Positions 10,723 to 20,280 of a DNA stretch of 64,000 bases are shown one piece after another. The translations under genes were made by a program, and so were the position numbers. Within the stretch, counting starts at the first letter, position 1. Every line of letters starts with the position of its first letter. The DNA is taken from the NCBI RefSeq assembly GCF_021278025.1, contig NZ_JAIBHJ010000016.1, positions 1 through 64,000 of the forward strand, in the 5' to 3' direction. Below the pieces are notes generated by a model. That model was not told the origin of the DNA, searched no databases, and saw nothing but the letters and a program-made list of their open reading frames with translations. Origin of the DNA: Motilimonas sp. E26 (lineage in GTDB: Bacteria; Pseudomonadota; Gammaproteobacteria; Enterobacterales; CBDFNC01).

Positions 10723-11026
10723 AAAATGACCCTTTCTAAAAAGTATGACTCACTCACCAAGCCCAAACAGGCCGCTTACAGAGTCAACTTAAGACCACAC
10801 AAAAAGTGTGATCATGTTAACAGTATATTAGTGATAGGTAAACACAACTGCTCATAAAACCAACATCAGTGCTGGTAAAATCAGCTTTAACCATTCATAG
10901 CAAAATATTTTCGCGCTGAAACATATCAAAACAACACTATGATGAAAATATAAATTCGCAGCATTAATGAGTTGTTTAAGGGTTTTTGATAACATTCAGA
11001 GCCCTACTCAGACCAATGGAATGAAC
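10723..11026. other. cyaA-hemC divergent intergenic region
   Basis: About 300 bp without a gene between the divergent cyaA and hemC starts. It must carry the promoters for both. The only site I can point to is the CRP-like sequence at 10807-10822; the rest is AT-rich with no convincing ORF or hairpin. Confidence 0.6.
10807..10822. promoter_or_regulatory. CRP-like site upstream of cyaA
   Basis: TGTGATCATGTTAACA matches the CRP core TGTGA-N6-TCACA in nine of ten core bases. It lies about 85 bp upstream of the cyaA start. In E. coli CRP-cAMP represses cyaA, so feedback control is plausible. The position relative to the promoter is not known. Confidence 0.5.
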
Positions 11027-11959
11027 ATGGCAACACAAACATTACGTATCGCCACGCGCAAAAGCCCGCTAGCAATGTGGCAAGCACAATTTGTTAAAGA
11101 CGCTTTAGAAGCGATCCACCCTGACCTTGAAGTGATTTTGCTTCCTTTTGTCACTAAGGGTGACATTATCCTAGATACTCCGTTGGCCAAGGTGGGTGGT
11201 AAAGGGCTATTTGTAAAAGAGCTGGAAAATGCCATGCTCGCAGGTGAAGCGGACATTGCCGTACATTCAATGAAAGACGTTCCGATGGAGTTTCCTGCGG
11301 GATTAGGCTTAGCAACGATCTGTGAACGCGAAGACCCACGCGATGCTTTTGTTTCAAATCACTTCCAAACCATTGAAGAGTTACCTGCTGGTGCAGTGGT
11401 TGGCACCTCAAGCTTACGCCGTCAATGCCAACTACGCGCGAGCCGTCCCGATCTAGTGGTGAAAGACCTACGCGGTAACGTTAACACGCGTTTAGCAAAA
11501 ATGGATGCTGGTGAATACGATGCGATTATTTTGGCCGCGGCTGGCTTACTACGCCTTGAAATGAATGATCGCATTGCCAGCTATATTAGCCCTGAACAAA
11601 GTTTACCCGCAGTTGGCCAAGGCGCGGTTGGCATAGAATGTCGTAGTGACGACCACGTAACAATTGCCTTACTGGCATCATTAGATCATCCCGAAACTCG
11701 TATTCGAGTCTTGGCAGAGCGCGCCGTTAATAATACTTTAGAAGGCGGTTGCCAAGTGCCTATTGGCAGTTATGCTGAGCTAGAAGGCGAAGAGATTTAC
11801 TTACGCGCATTAGTGGGAAGTCCAGATGGTAGCGCCATGCTATACCGTGAAACCCGCGGTCCCATCGCACAAGCAGAGCAACTTGGCATAACCTTGGCCA
11901 ATAGCTTATTGGACGCGGGAGCGAAAGCGATCCTCGCAGAGGTTTATCAAAACGCATGA
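11027..11959 (+). CDS. hemC: Hydroxymethylbilane synthase
   Basis: Porphobilinogen deaminase: joins four porphobilinogens into hydroxymethylbilane in haem synthesis. The 310-residue form starting at 11027 aligns with the usual N-terminus ([15 protein letters not shown]); E. coli has 313. An ATG two codons upstream (11021) is equally possible; no strong Shine-Dalgarno decides it. [11 protein letters not shown] carries the dipyrromethane-cofactor cysteine. First gene of hemCDXY. Confidence 0.97.
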   Translation: MATQTLRIATRKSPLAMWQAQFVKDALEAIHPDLEVILLPFVTKGDIILDTPLAKVGGKGLFVKELENAMLAGEADIAVHSMKDVPMEFPAGLGLATICEREDPRDAFVSNHFQTIEELPAGAVVGTSSLRRQCQLRASRPDLVVKDLRGNVNTRLAKMDAGEYDAIILAAAGLLRLEMNDRIASYISPEQSLPAVGQGAVGIECRSDDHVTIALLASLDHPETRIRVLAERAVNNTLEGGCQVPIGSYAELEGEEIYLRALVGSPDGSAMLYRETRGPIAQAEQLGITLANSLLDAGAKAILAEVYQNA

Positions 11960-12708
11960 GGTCGCTACGCATTTTAGTTACGCGGCCGCAGCGACACCAG
12001 CAGCCGCTAATTGATGCATTAGAGCAACAAGGTTGGTTTGCTATCGGCCAGCCTTTGCTCGAAATCAGCACCAGCCCTGACATAGAATCATTGGCCATGT
12101 CACAACATGAACTAGATAACTTTCAGTTCATCATCGCGATTAGCGACAATGCCGTACGTTATGCTAATAGCTATCTAAAACGGCACCATCTAAATTGGCC
12201 AAGACAGGCTAGATACTTAGCCGTCGGCAAAAACACCGCAGACTGTTGGCATCAACTCGCGCAAATAAACGCGTGCTACCCAGAGTCAGCGGATTCAGAA
12301 GGCTTAATCGCCATGCCGGCATTGCAAGCCATCGACCAGAGAAGAATACTCATACTCAAAGGTAATGCAGGCCGCGACCTGATCGCATCAAGCTTACAAA
12401 AAGCAGGAGCTAAGGTCACAGAAGTCAGCACCTATCAACGTCAGCCGATACCCTTAAATCAAGCTGAAACTCTAACTAAATGGCAACAAAATCACATAAA
12501 TAGTGTTATTATCACTAGCGGTGAGATACTTACCGCCCTGATAAATGTTGTACCAAATTGCGAGCGTAACTGGCTGTTTAAACTAAACTTGATTGTAATT
12601 AGCCACAGAATCGCAAAACTGGCCCGAGAAGCTGGGTTTATCAAAGTTTGGATCGCTCAAGGCGCCAGCCAATCAGCCTTGATCCAATGCCTTCATAATA
12701 TTGAATAA
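11956..12708 (+). CDS. hemD: Uroporphyrinogen-III synthase
   Basis: Cyclises hydroxymethylbilane with inversion of ring D. The 250 residues match the family, which is poorly conserved; [13 protein letters not shown] at the N-terminus, ISDNAVRYA and [11 protein letters not shown] are typical. The start overlaps the hemC stop by four bases (ATGA), giving translational coupling. The context hemC-hemD-hemX-hemY supports the call. Confidence 0.93.
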   Translation: MRSLRILVTRPQRHQQPLIDALEQQGWFAIGQPLLEISTSPDIESLAMSQHELDNFQFIIAISDNAVRYANSYLKRHHLNWPRQARYLAVGKNTADCWHQLAQINACYPESADSEGLIAMPALQAIDQRRILILKGNAGRDLIASSLQKAGAKVTEVSTYQRQPIPLNQAETLTKWQQNHINSVIITSGEILTALINVVPNCERNWLFKLNLIVISHRIAKLAREAGFIKVWIAQGASQSALIQCLHNIE

Positions 12709-12724
12709 CATAGGACAGGTGTCA

Positions 12725-13963
12725 ATGACCGCTAAAGACAGTAATTCAACCAACCCCAAAAGCACGCCGTCAACGCCTGAAAATAAAGATAAGGCCAAGG
12801 TAGAGGCTCAGGTCGATAAAAAGGCGCCGTCAAAAGCCGCCGTTGCGACGCCTCAACCAGCCACCAGCCAAGAACGCAGTAAGCCAAATAAAGGCGGCCT
12901 TTACTTAGGCATCGCAGCTATCATACTCAGTGCCGGCTTAAGCTCGTGGCTATATTGGCATCATCAGCAAACTCTAACCAACCAACAAAGTCAGTTAGAC
13001 CAACTTGAAAACCAAATTTTAGACCGCTTACAGTTACAAATAACGTCGGCCCTCGATCAACAGCAGCGTGATATTGGCGACCTAAAAGCGCTTAACCAAG
13101 CCACTTCTGAGCGCAATAAAGCCCTAGAGCAAAGCTTGCAAGCGCAAGCTAAACAAGCAACGTTAATTGAACAAGACATCGGCAACTTGCAGCGCAATAT
13201 TGCAGAAATGGACGTGCGCCGCCCTAGTGACTGGATGCTAGCAGAAGCGGAATATTTAATGCGTATGGCGGGTCGGAAGCTATGGCTAGAGCATGACGTG
13301 AAATCCAGTATTGCCCTACTACTGGCGACGGACCAACGGATTACCGAGCTTTCCGATCCCAGTTTAAACCCGTTACGCCAAGCCATCATTAACGATATCT
13401 CTCAACTAGAAGCGCTGCCTGACCTCGACAAAGACGGCTTAGTATTGAGGCTCACTAGCTTGGAGCAACAAATAGATAAGCTCAACATTGCCGGAATCAA
13501 GTTACCAGAAGTGTTGACTGAAACCGACAATACTTTGTCTTCAGATATCAGTGACTGGCAAGACAACCTAAAAAAATCATGGCGCTCATTTGCCGACAGT
13601 TTTATTACCATTGAACGCCGAGATGGCAAAGTAGAAGCCTTATTAGCACCTGACCAAGCTTGGTATTTAAAAGAGAACATTAAAAACCAACTGGTCAAAG
13701 CTCAGCTTGCTGTCTATCGCGAGCACCAAGCTATTTATACCGAGTCACTAGAAAAGGCCGCTAGTTGGATCAACCAGTACTATGATCAAAACAATCCAAA
13801 CACACAGTACTTGGTAGAAAGTCTTACGGAGCTCAGCAAAAAAGCCATCACCGTTCAGTACCCAGATCAGTTGAAATCGAAACCTATCTTAGAAGACGTC
13901 ATTGATCATCGTGTGAAGAAGTCTCTTTCTAACTCAATGAAACAGGAGTTAAGCAATGATTAA
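12725..13963 (+). CDS. hemX: HemX-like inner-membrane protein
   Basis: A 412-residue HemX family protein. The cytoplasmic N-terminus is rich in Lys, Pro and Ala, one membrane segment (LYLGIAAIILSAGLSSWLYW) follows at about residues 60-80, then a coiled coil (Q-rich, about 85-160) and the conserved WMLAEAEYLMRMAGRKLWLE block. Often labelled uroporphyrinogen-III C-methyltransferase, but the methylase motifs are absent and the role is unproven. The start at 12725 is chosen for the AGGACAGG Shine-Dalgarno just upstream; an ATG at 12701 overlaps hemD. Confidence 0.92.
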   Translation: MTAKDSNSTNPKSTPSTPENKDKAKVEAQVDKKAPSKAAVATPQPATSQERSKPNKGGLYLGIAAIILSAGLSSWLYWHHQQTLTNQQSQLDQLENQILDRLQLQITSALDQQQRDIGDLKALNQATSERNKALEQSLQAQAKQATLIEQDIGNLQRNIAEMDVRRPSDWMLAEAEYLMRMAGRKLWLEHDVKSSIALLLATDQRITELSDPSLNPLRQAIINDISQLEALPDLDKDGLVLRLTSLEQQIDKLNIAGIKLPEVLTETDNTLSSDISDWQDNLKKSWRSFADSFITIERRDGKVEALLAPDQAWYLKENIKNQLVKAQLAVYREHQAIYTESLEKAASWINQYYDQNNPNTQYLVESLTELSKKAITVQYPDQLKSKPILEDVIDHRVKKSLSNSMKQELSND

Positions 13964-15134
13964 AGCGGCGATTCTTGTTGCCATTATTATTGCGGGCCTC
14001 ATTTTTGGCCCCGAAGTGTCTGGCAGTAAAGGTTATGTTTTGGTGGCAATGGGCAATTACACCATTGAAACAAGCGTCACCAAAGCAATCATTCTATGTG
14101 TTTTATTTTACCTTTTATTATTGGGTATTGAATGGCTATTGCTTAAAACATTGGGTATCAGTAAAACATCTTATGATTGGCTACGTGGTCGCAATGTACG
14201 TAAAGCACGTAAAAATACCTACGCAGGTATGCTCGCATTAGCCGAAGGCGACTTTAAAAATGCAGAGCGCCTTACTGCCAATTCAGCCACGCATAGTGAC
14301 ACTCCCCTGCTAAACTATCTTGCTGCCGCGGAAGCAGCACAAGAGCAAGGTGATAACGCCAAGCGTGACACCTACTTAAAACAGGCGCAGCAAAATAGCG
14401 ATAACAACTTTGCCATTGGCTTAACTCAAGCCAAATTTCATTTACGCCAAGGCCAATATGAAGAAGCCCATGCCGCGTTAAGCCTACTGCATAATAAACA
14501 GCCGAAACACCAACAAGTATTAAAATTACTCAGTGAAACATACCAACAGCTGGGAGAGTGGCAAAAATTATTGGATGTACTGCCAAGTTTACGTAAAGCC
14601 GGATTAGTGGCCAATGATGATGCTGAACAGTTAGAACTAACCGCCTATGCCAAAATCTTTCAACAATTGGCACAACAAGAAGGCAGCCATGGCTTACAAG
14701 TATATTGGAACAAAATGTCCCGTAAGCTAAAAGCCGAGCCAAGCTTGATTGCTGCAATAGGTGAAGAGCTGATTGCCCTTGACGATCATGATGGTGCCAA
14801 AATTATTCTACTAAACGGCATCAAAAAGTCTGCCCCAGACAGGGTATTGGCAGTGATTAATCAGCTCAAACTAGCTGACTATCAAGCGCTCATAAACAGC
14901 TTGGAACATGGCCGGAAGAAATTCCCAGCCAGTGCGGCATTAGAATCCGCTTATGCACAATGCCAACAGAAAGCGGGCAACATTGAACTGGCGATTAAAG
15001 CCTACCAAGCTGCGATAGAGCTAACGCCCAATGCCAATGATTACTACCAGTTAGGTTTATTACTAGAACAACAAGGTGTCATTAGCGAAGCTCAGCAGTG
15101 CTTTAAGCAGGGGCTGACATTAAGCCAAGCATAA
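13956..15134 (+). CDS. hemY: HemY-like membrane protein with TPR repeats
   Basis: A 392-residue HemY protein, the usual last gene of the gammaproteobacterial hem operon. Two N-terminal membrane segments (about residues 3-20 and 40-62) are followed by RGRNVRKARKNTYAGMLALAEGD, the HemY_N signature, and tetratricopeptide repeats to the C-terminus. The start overlaps hemX by 8 bases. It is unrelated to the protoporphyrinogen oxidase called HemY in Gram-positives. The molecular function is unknown. Confidence 0.92.
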   Translation: MIKAAILVAIIIAGLIFGPEVSGSKGYVLVAMGNYTIETSVTKAIILCVLFYLLLLGIEWLLLKTLGISKTSYDWLRGRNVRKARKNTYAGMLALAEGDFKNAERLTANSATHSDTPLLNYLAAAEAAQEQGDNAKRDTYLKQAQQNSDNNFAIGLTQAKFHLRQGQYEEAHAALSLLHNKQPKHQQVLKLLSETYQQLGEWQKLLDVLPSLRKAGLVANDDAEQLELTAYAKIFQQLAQQEGSHGLQVYWNKMSRKLKAEPSLIAAIGEELIALDDHDGAKIILLNGIKKSAPDRVLAVINQLKLADYQALINSLEHGRKKFPASAALESAYAQCQQKAGNIELAIKAYQAAIELTPNANDYYQLGLLLEQQGVISEAQQCFKQGLTLSQA

Positions 15135-15154
15135 GCTCAATCCCATAAACAACT

Positions 15155-15183
15155 AAGCCCAGCAAATGCTGGGCTTATTTTTT
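15155..15183 (+). terminator. Intrinsic terminator of hemCDXY
   Basis: A perfect 9-bp stem (AAGCCCAGC / GCTGGGCTT) with a 4-base loop is followed by ATTTTTT, 20 bp after the hemY stop. Confidence 0.9.
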
Positions 15184-15283
15184 AAACGCTAAAAAGAGGG
15201 ACGGCTATACGATGCAGAGTTGTGAGCGCTTTATCTTCACCGCCAGCTTCATTTGAAAGATATCCAGCGCGACTGACAGCAAG

Positions 15284-18200
15284 TTAACCCTCAAGCCAGT
15301 CAGCCAATATTTGTCCTGCTTCTTCAAATTCATATTCATCAATCAAGTGATCAACTTTATCTGCAACCTCAGGCGCTTGCTTAGCAAGGCCTGTGCGCAA
15401 CTGCTGCCAACGTTGCTGCGCTTCACCACTAGATTGGGCTAATAATTGCTGTAGCTCTAGCCATGCGCTTTGCTTTTCATTGTCTGCGCCTTGATTTGGG
15501 TGCGAAGTCAGTTGCTCTGATACCAATTGCTCAGCAGCGAGCCAAGCTTGTAGTTGTGCTATGGTCGAAGATAAGCAATGATGAAATGGCTCTAAGAGTT
15601 CAAAATTCGCTGCCGTAACAGAATGCCACTGCAACTCTTGCTGCTCGGACAACTTATGTAACTGTTCCAAACCAATATTGCCCGAGGCTCCTTTAAGGCC
15701 ATGTACAATACTTTTTGCTTGCTCTGCATCATTAAACAGTAGGGCTTGCCTAATATTGTCTAAGTCGTTTTGATGCCCTTTCACAAATTCAGCCAACAGC
15801 TCTACTAGCAAGCTAGCATTCCCAGCCAAACGTTTCATTACCGTCTCAAGCTCCACTTCAGGAGGAGACTCAGACCAAGGAAAGGCGCTATCTTTTGTTA
15901 CACTTATTAATTTTTTCGCAACAATTTCACTCGGCTGCTCTTGAGTTATCTGGGTCGTTTCTTGATTAACTTCTTGAGCAATCTCCGAGCTTTCTTTTGC
16001 TGGTGTCGGTAACCATTTTTTTAAAACACGTTTTAGCTCATCAGGATCAATCGGCTTACTAAGGTAATCATCCATTCCTTGTTTCAAACACTTCTCTTTA
16101 TCTCCAGCCATGGCATGAGCGGTCATCGCAATAATCGGAATTTGATGATTTTCTCGTATCAGCTTGGTCGCTTGGTAGCCATCCATCTCAGGCATTTGAA
16201 TATCCATAAAGATAAGGTCAAACTCTTGTTGCTCAACCATGGCTACCGCTTCCACCCCATTTGAAGCTATCTCAATATTAATGCCTAGCGCTTTAATTAA
16301 TTCTCTTGCAACTTGCTGATTAATTAGATTATCTTCTGCTAATAGCACTCTCCCCTCTAGCGTCGAGATTGCCAACGGCTCAGATTTATTGTTATCAGTG
16401 CGCTGACCGAGCAAAATATTGTGTAAGGTATTAAATAACACTGACTGATTAATCGGCTTAGTAATTAAGTCGACAATCCCCGCTCCTTTTGCTTGCTCTA
16501 GTGCATCATCACGACCAAACGATGTCACCATCACTATGGTTGGTAAGTTAAACTGAGATTTTGCTTTAAGTAAGCGCCTGCTGGTTTCAATGCCATCTAG
16601 GCCCGGCATTTTCCAGTCCATCAAAATCAGGTCATAGGCACTGTGGTTATCTTTTAATAGATGCTCAATGGCCGCTTCACCTGACTCCAATACATCCACT
16701 TCCATACCAAATTGGGTTAGCATATCGGAAAAGATCAAACGCGCACTTTCATTATCATCAACGACCAACACCCGCTTGTCTTTCAAGGCACTTTCTTGCG
16801 TCTTTGTCACTTCACCTTCACCAACCACCAAATCAACATAGAAAAAGAACGTGCTACCTTTACCTTGCGTACTCGTTACCCAAATATCACCACCCATTTT
16901 CATCACTAGCTGCTTACTAATGGCAAGGCCTAAGCCGGTGCCACCATATTTACGCGTAGTAGAAGTATCCGCTTGAGTAAAAGATTCAAATAATTGCGAG
17001 ACCTGAGCTTCCGTTAAACCTATACCTGTGTCTTTAACAGCAAAAAGTAATCTAGCTTTTCCTGAACTGGCTGGCTTGGCACTTATTTTAACCAGAACCT
17101 CTCCCGTTTCGGTAAACTTAACCGCATTGCTGGTTAAGTTAGTCAGCACTTGGGCCAATCGAAGTGGATCACCAACCAGATGTGAAGGCACATCGGGCTC
17201 ACAATGCACTAACAACTCAATGTCTTTTTCTTCTGCTTTGGTACTGCACAGTGCCGCAACTTCTTCTAAAATGGCACCCAGCTCGAACGGTACTGACTCT
17301 AACTCCAGCTTGCCTGCTTCAATTTTTGAAAAGTCGAGAATATCGTTAATAATACCAAGCAGGTTACGAGAAGAGGCTTGAATCTTATTAACATAATCTT
17401 CTTGCGTCTCGTCTAAACCCGTTTTCAGCGCTAAGTGACTTAAACCAATAATAGCGTTCATTGGCGTACGGATTTCATGGCTCATGTTAGCCAAAAAATC
17501 ACTCTTATATTGGTTAGCCTGCTCAGCGTCCAGCTTGGCAATATTTAATTCGAGCATAGCCTGCTCAGCACGTTGACGGGCTTCTTCTAGCTCTAATACG
17601 CGCTTTTCTAATTGCTGTTCAGCCGCCTTACGATCGCTGATGTCATACAACCAAAGTAATACACCCTGCTGATTAGATTGCACTAACCGCTCTAGTGATA
17701 AAATTGCCCAAAAAATATGTCCAGAGCGACCCTTTAGCTGCACTTCTCGCGGTCTAACACGACCCGTTGCTTGAAATTCAGACTGACAAGCCGCGCGCTG
17801 TGCTTCATCCACCCAGCCAAACTGATACTGTCCAGGCGTTAATAGAAATGATAAGTCGGCACCTAACAGTTCATACAGCTGCGAGTTAGAATAAATGAGC
17901 CCGCCACCTTCATGCTGAACAATCCCCGCACCAATAGGGCTCAGATCGAGCACATTACGTAAACGTGCTTCATTGTCCCGCAGTGCCAGCTCCATACTTT
18001 TACGCTCAGTAATATCAGATGCTGTGCCGCAAACGCCACTTACGGTGTTAACCTCATCAAAAAGTGCAAAACGACTACGTAAAAAGGTCAGCTGCTGCCC
18101 ATTATTGTCCAGCTCAACCTCCATTTCATCGCCTTGATTTTGCGTTAAGATGCTTTTATCGCCAATGAAAAATAGCCGATGAGCCGCATCTGAAAATGCT

Positions 18201-19033
18201 TCATCCGCTGTTTTTCCAATCACTTCTTGGCTCTTAACGCCAAATAGCCGCTCAAAACTACGGTTAACGAATACAAAACGGTTGTCGACGTCTTTCAAAT
18301 AAAATAACGCGCTGGCGTTATTCAAAATGGCTTGGGTTCGCACTTCACCTTCACGAATGCGTCGCTCATCTATTTCACGCTGCACAATCATACGGTTATA
18401 AGCCGCTATCACTTGACCCAGTTCATCACGCGACTGCCAGCTAACGGTTTTAATCTCTTTGCCAACTGACATACCATTAATTGACTCAAGTAAACGCCGC
18501 AAAGGAATACCTAGCATACGATGGGTACTGAGTAATGAAACCCCAGCAATGAGTAAGATAAACACCACCAACATCACCAAATCTGATTTGATACGTTGGT
18601 AGCTTTTGCTGCGAATGGTGTCATCACGAAACACCACCCGTAATGCCCCCATCACAAGGGAGTCGTTACCATATTCATAACGAATATGTTTCATAATACT
18701 GATGTGACCTTGGTGCTCTACTTCTTGCTCACCAATTTCTAATAACACATTGTTTAATTCATCCATGAGTACTGCAGATACAAAAGCTTCATCAGAAGCG
18801 ATATAGCTTAACGCCAACTCTAGGGCTTGGTTATCTAAATTCCACATATGGGAACCAAGCGCTTCAGACTGCACGGACACCAGCTGGTCGAGGTGGCTGT
18901 GTAAAGACTCTCGCTCATTAACGTAATGGCGATATTCTAAAATCGCAAACAACAGGGTTAAGCCAACAGCAGCCGTCGCAATAAAAATAGTCAACATCTT
19001 CATTGCGAGGGAGCGGGTCAGTCTCAATATCAT
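15284..19033 (-). CDS. Hybrid sensor histidine kinase, REC-REC-Hpt (BarA-like)
   Basis: A 1249-residue unorthodox sensor kinase. Order: membrane segment (11-32), periplasmic sensor of about 115 residues, second membrane segment (152-172), HAMP (about 173-225), two PAS domains (about 235-345 and 355-475), coiled coil, HisKA with His519 (NMSHEIRTP), ATPase domain (about 610-740; [17 protein letters not shown]), REC1 (about 753-870, Asp806), REC2 (about 894-1005, Asp944) and Hpt (about 1060-1170, His1111 in VHGLKGASG). Every phosphorelay residue is present. It stands 3 bp downstream of a REC-GGDEF gene, so the pair is probably one operon linking this relay to c-di-GMP. The periplasmic domain is much shorter than LuxQ's. 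Ligand unknown. Confidence 0.93.
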   Translation of the reverse strand: MILRLTRSLAMKMLTIFIATAAVGLTLLFAILEYRHYVNERESLHSHLDQLVSVQSEALGSHMWNLDNQALELALSYIASDEAFVSAVLMDELNNVLLEIGEQEVEHQGHISIMKHIRYEYGNDSLVMGALRVVFRDDTIRSKSYQRIKSDLVMLVVFILLIAGVSLLSTHRMLGIPLRRLLESINGMSVGKEIKTVSWQSRDELGQVIAAYNRMIVQREIDERRIREGEVRTQAILNNASALFYLKDVDNRFVFVNRSFERLFGVKSQEVIGKTADEAFSDAAHRLFFIGDKSILTQNQGDEMEVELDNNGQQLTFLRSRFALFDEVNTVSGVCGTASDITERKSMELALRDNEARLRNVLDLSPIGAGIVQHEGGGLIYSNSQLYELLGADLSFLLTPGQYQFGWVDEAQRAACQSEFQATGRVRPREVQLKGRSGHIFWAILSLERLVQSNQQGVLLWLYDISDRKAAEQQLEKRVLELEEARQRAEQAMLELNIAKLDAEQANQYKSDFLANMSHEIRTPMNAIIGLSHLALKTGLDETQEDYVNKIQASSRNLLGIINDILDFSKIEAGKLELESVPFELGAILEEVAALCSTKAEEKDIELLVHCEPDVPSHLVGDPLRLAQVLTNLTSNAVKFTETGEVLVKISAKPASSGKARLLFAVKDTGIGLTEAQVSQLFESFTQADTSTTRKYGGTGLGLAISKQLVMKMGGDIWVTSTQGKGSTFFFYVDLVVGEGEVTKTQESALKDKRVLVVDDNESARLIFSDMLTQFGMEVDVLESGEAAIEHLLKDNHSAYDLILMDWKMPGLDGIETSRRLLKAKSQFNLPTIVMVTSFGRDDALEQAKGAGIVDLITKPINQSVLFNTLHNILLGQRTDNNKSEPLAISTLEGRVLLAEDNLINQQVARELIKALGINIEIASNGVEAVAMVEQQEFDLIFMDIQMPEMDGYQATKLIRENHQIPIIAMTAHAMAGDKEKCLKQGMDDYLSKPIDPDELKRVLKKWLPTPAKESSEIAQEVNQETTQITQEQPSEIVAKKLISVTKDSAFPWSESPPEVELETVMKRLAGNASLLVELLAEFVKGHQNDLDNIRQALLFNDAEQAKSIVHGLKGASGNIGLEQLHKLSEQQELQWHSVTAANFELLEPFHHCLSSTIAQLQAWLAAEQLVSEQLTSHPNQGADNEKQSAWLELQQLLAQSSGEAQQRWQQLRTGLAKQAPEVADKVDHLIDEYEFEEAGQILADWLEG

Positions 19034-19036
19034 AAA

Positions 19037-20011
19037 TTACCTTTCATCCTGAAAATCGGCCAACACAAAACGATTTCGCCCTTGGTCCTTGGCTTGATAT
19101 AACGCAGCATCTGCTTGATTAAATAATAGTGCCACTGAGCCACCTTGGCTTGGATAAATACTTGCCCCCCCTATACTAACAGTGACATAAGGCGCAACTA
19201 ATGAATAACCATGCTTAACAGGATGTTCTTGCAACGCTTGTTGCACACTTAAGGCCACCTTTTCGATAGCGGATAGCTCGGTCAGCGCCAATACAATAAC
19301 AAATTCCTCACCACCATAACGCGCTACTAAATCAACATTTCGTAACGGCAATGAACTTAATGTGTGAGCAACATGAACTAAGCATTCATCCCCTTGTTGG
19401 TGACCATAGTGATCGTTGAAGGCTTTGAAGTAATCAATATCAAGCAGCAAAATCGCTAACATGCCGCCACTACGCTTCAATTGCTGCCATTGGAAAGTAA
19501 GAAACTCGTCTAGCCGGCGCCGATTGGCAATTTCTGTTAAAGGGTCGATGGTGCTTAACGCTTTTAATAAATCACCGCGCCGTTTTAACTCCAGATGATT
19601 ATGCACTCGCGCACGAATAATGGCGCTACTAAATGGTTTCGTCACATAATCAATAGCACCAACACTCAGGCCTTCTTCTTCATCATTCTCTGAATCTTTG
19701 GCGGTGATAAAGATAACCGGAATATCAGCGGTCTCAGGATTACTTTTAAGGGCTTTACAAACTTGAAAGCCATTCATCCCAGGCATCACTATATCTAATA
19801 AAATAAGATCTGGTTTGTGCTCTAGCACGCGTCGCAGTGCTTGCTCACCATTTTTCGCCACCACAGTGTCATAACGGTCTTTTAGCAGCTCGACCAAGAT
19901 ACTAATGTTGACCTTCTCATCATCTACGATCAGGATTCGATTACGCGTATCAGTTGACAACTGGGCGTTCCTTTTTAGTTCAAGAAGATTGCAACTCGAT
20001 ATACACATCAA
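19037..20011 (-). CDS. Response regulator with GGDEF output (diguanylate cyclase)
   Basis: REC domain (about residues 24-140; IVDDE acidic pocket, phospho-acceptor Asp in LILLDIVMPG) followed by a GGDEF domain (about 150-318) with an intact RYGGEEFVIV active site, so it probably makes c-di-GMP when phosphorylated (PleD/WspR-like layout). No Walker or membrane part. It ends 3 bp before the hybrid kinase, its likely partner. The annotated ATG gives 324 residues; a TTG at 19963 preceded by AAAAGGAAC, starting nearer the REC domain, is a credible alternative start. Confidence 0.9.
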   Translation of the reverse strand: MMCISSCNLLELKRNAQLSTDTRNRILIVDDEKVNISILVELLKDRYDTVVAKNGEQALRRVLEHKPDLILLDIVMPGMNGFQVCKALKSNPETADIPVIFITAKDSENDEEEGLSVGAIDYVTKPFSSAIIRARVHNHLELKRRGDLLKALSTIDPLTEIANRRRLDEFLTFQWQQLKRSGGMLAILLLDIDYFKAFNDHYGHQQGDECLVHVAHTLSSLPLRNVDLVARYGGEEFVIVLALTELSAIEKVALSVQQALQEHPVKHGYSLVAPYVTVSIGGASIYPSQGGSVALLFNQADAALYQAKDQGRNRFVLADFQDER

Positions 20012-20280
20012 TTTCAGGTTGTATATACCAGTAACAGGGTGCGACCATCATCGCGACATCCATTATGCTAACTTTATCAGCCCAAATATTTGGAGTAGAG
20101 TACTAATATCAGCGAGGGCTCACATTTAACAACTTGTATGGAAACTAAATATAGACATAAATATTAAACAGCTAAAAAATATGCCTGCAAAATACACTGA
20201 TGTAATCAGCGAAGCATTGAGTTTGCCCTGAAATAACCATCTTTCGGTATAAAAGATTAACTTACTCCTCATTCAAGGAC

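Noticed and set aside
15284-19033. LuxQ partner for the LuxP proteins
   Set aside because: The periplasmic part is about 115 residues, far shorter than LuxQ's, and the protein has an Hpt domain that LuxQ lacks.
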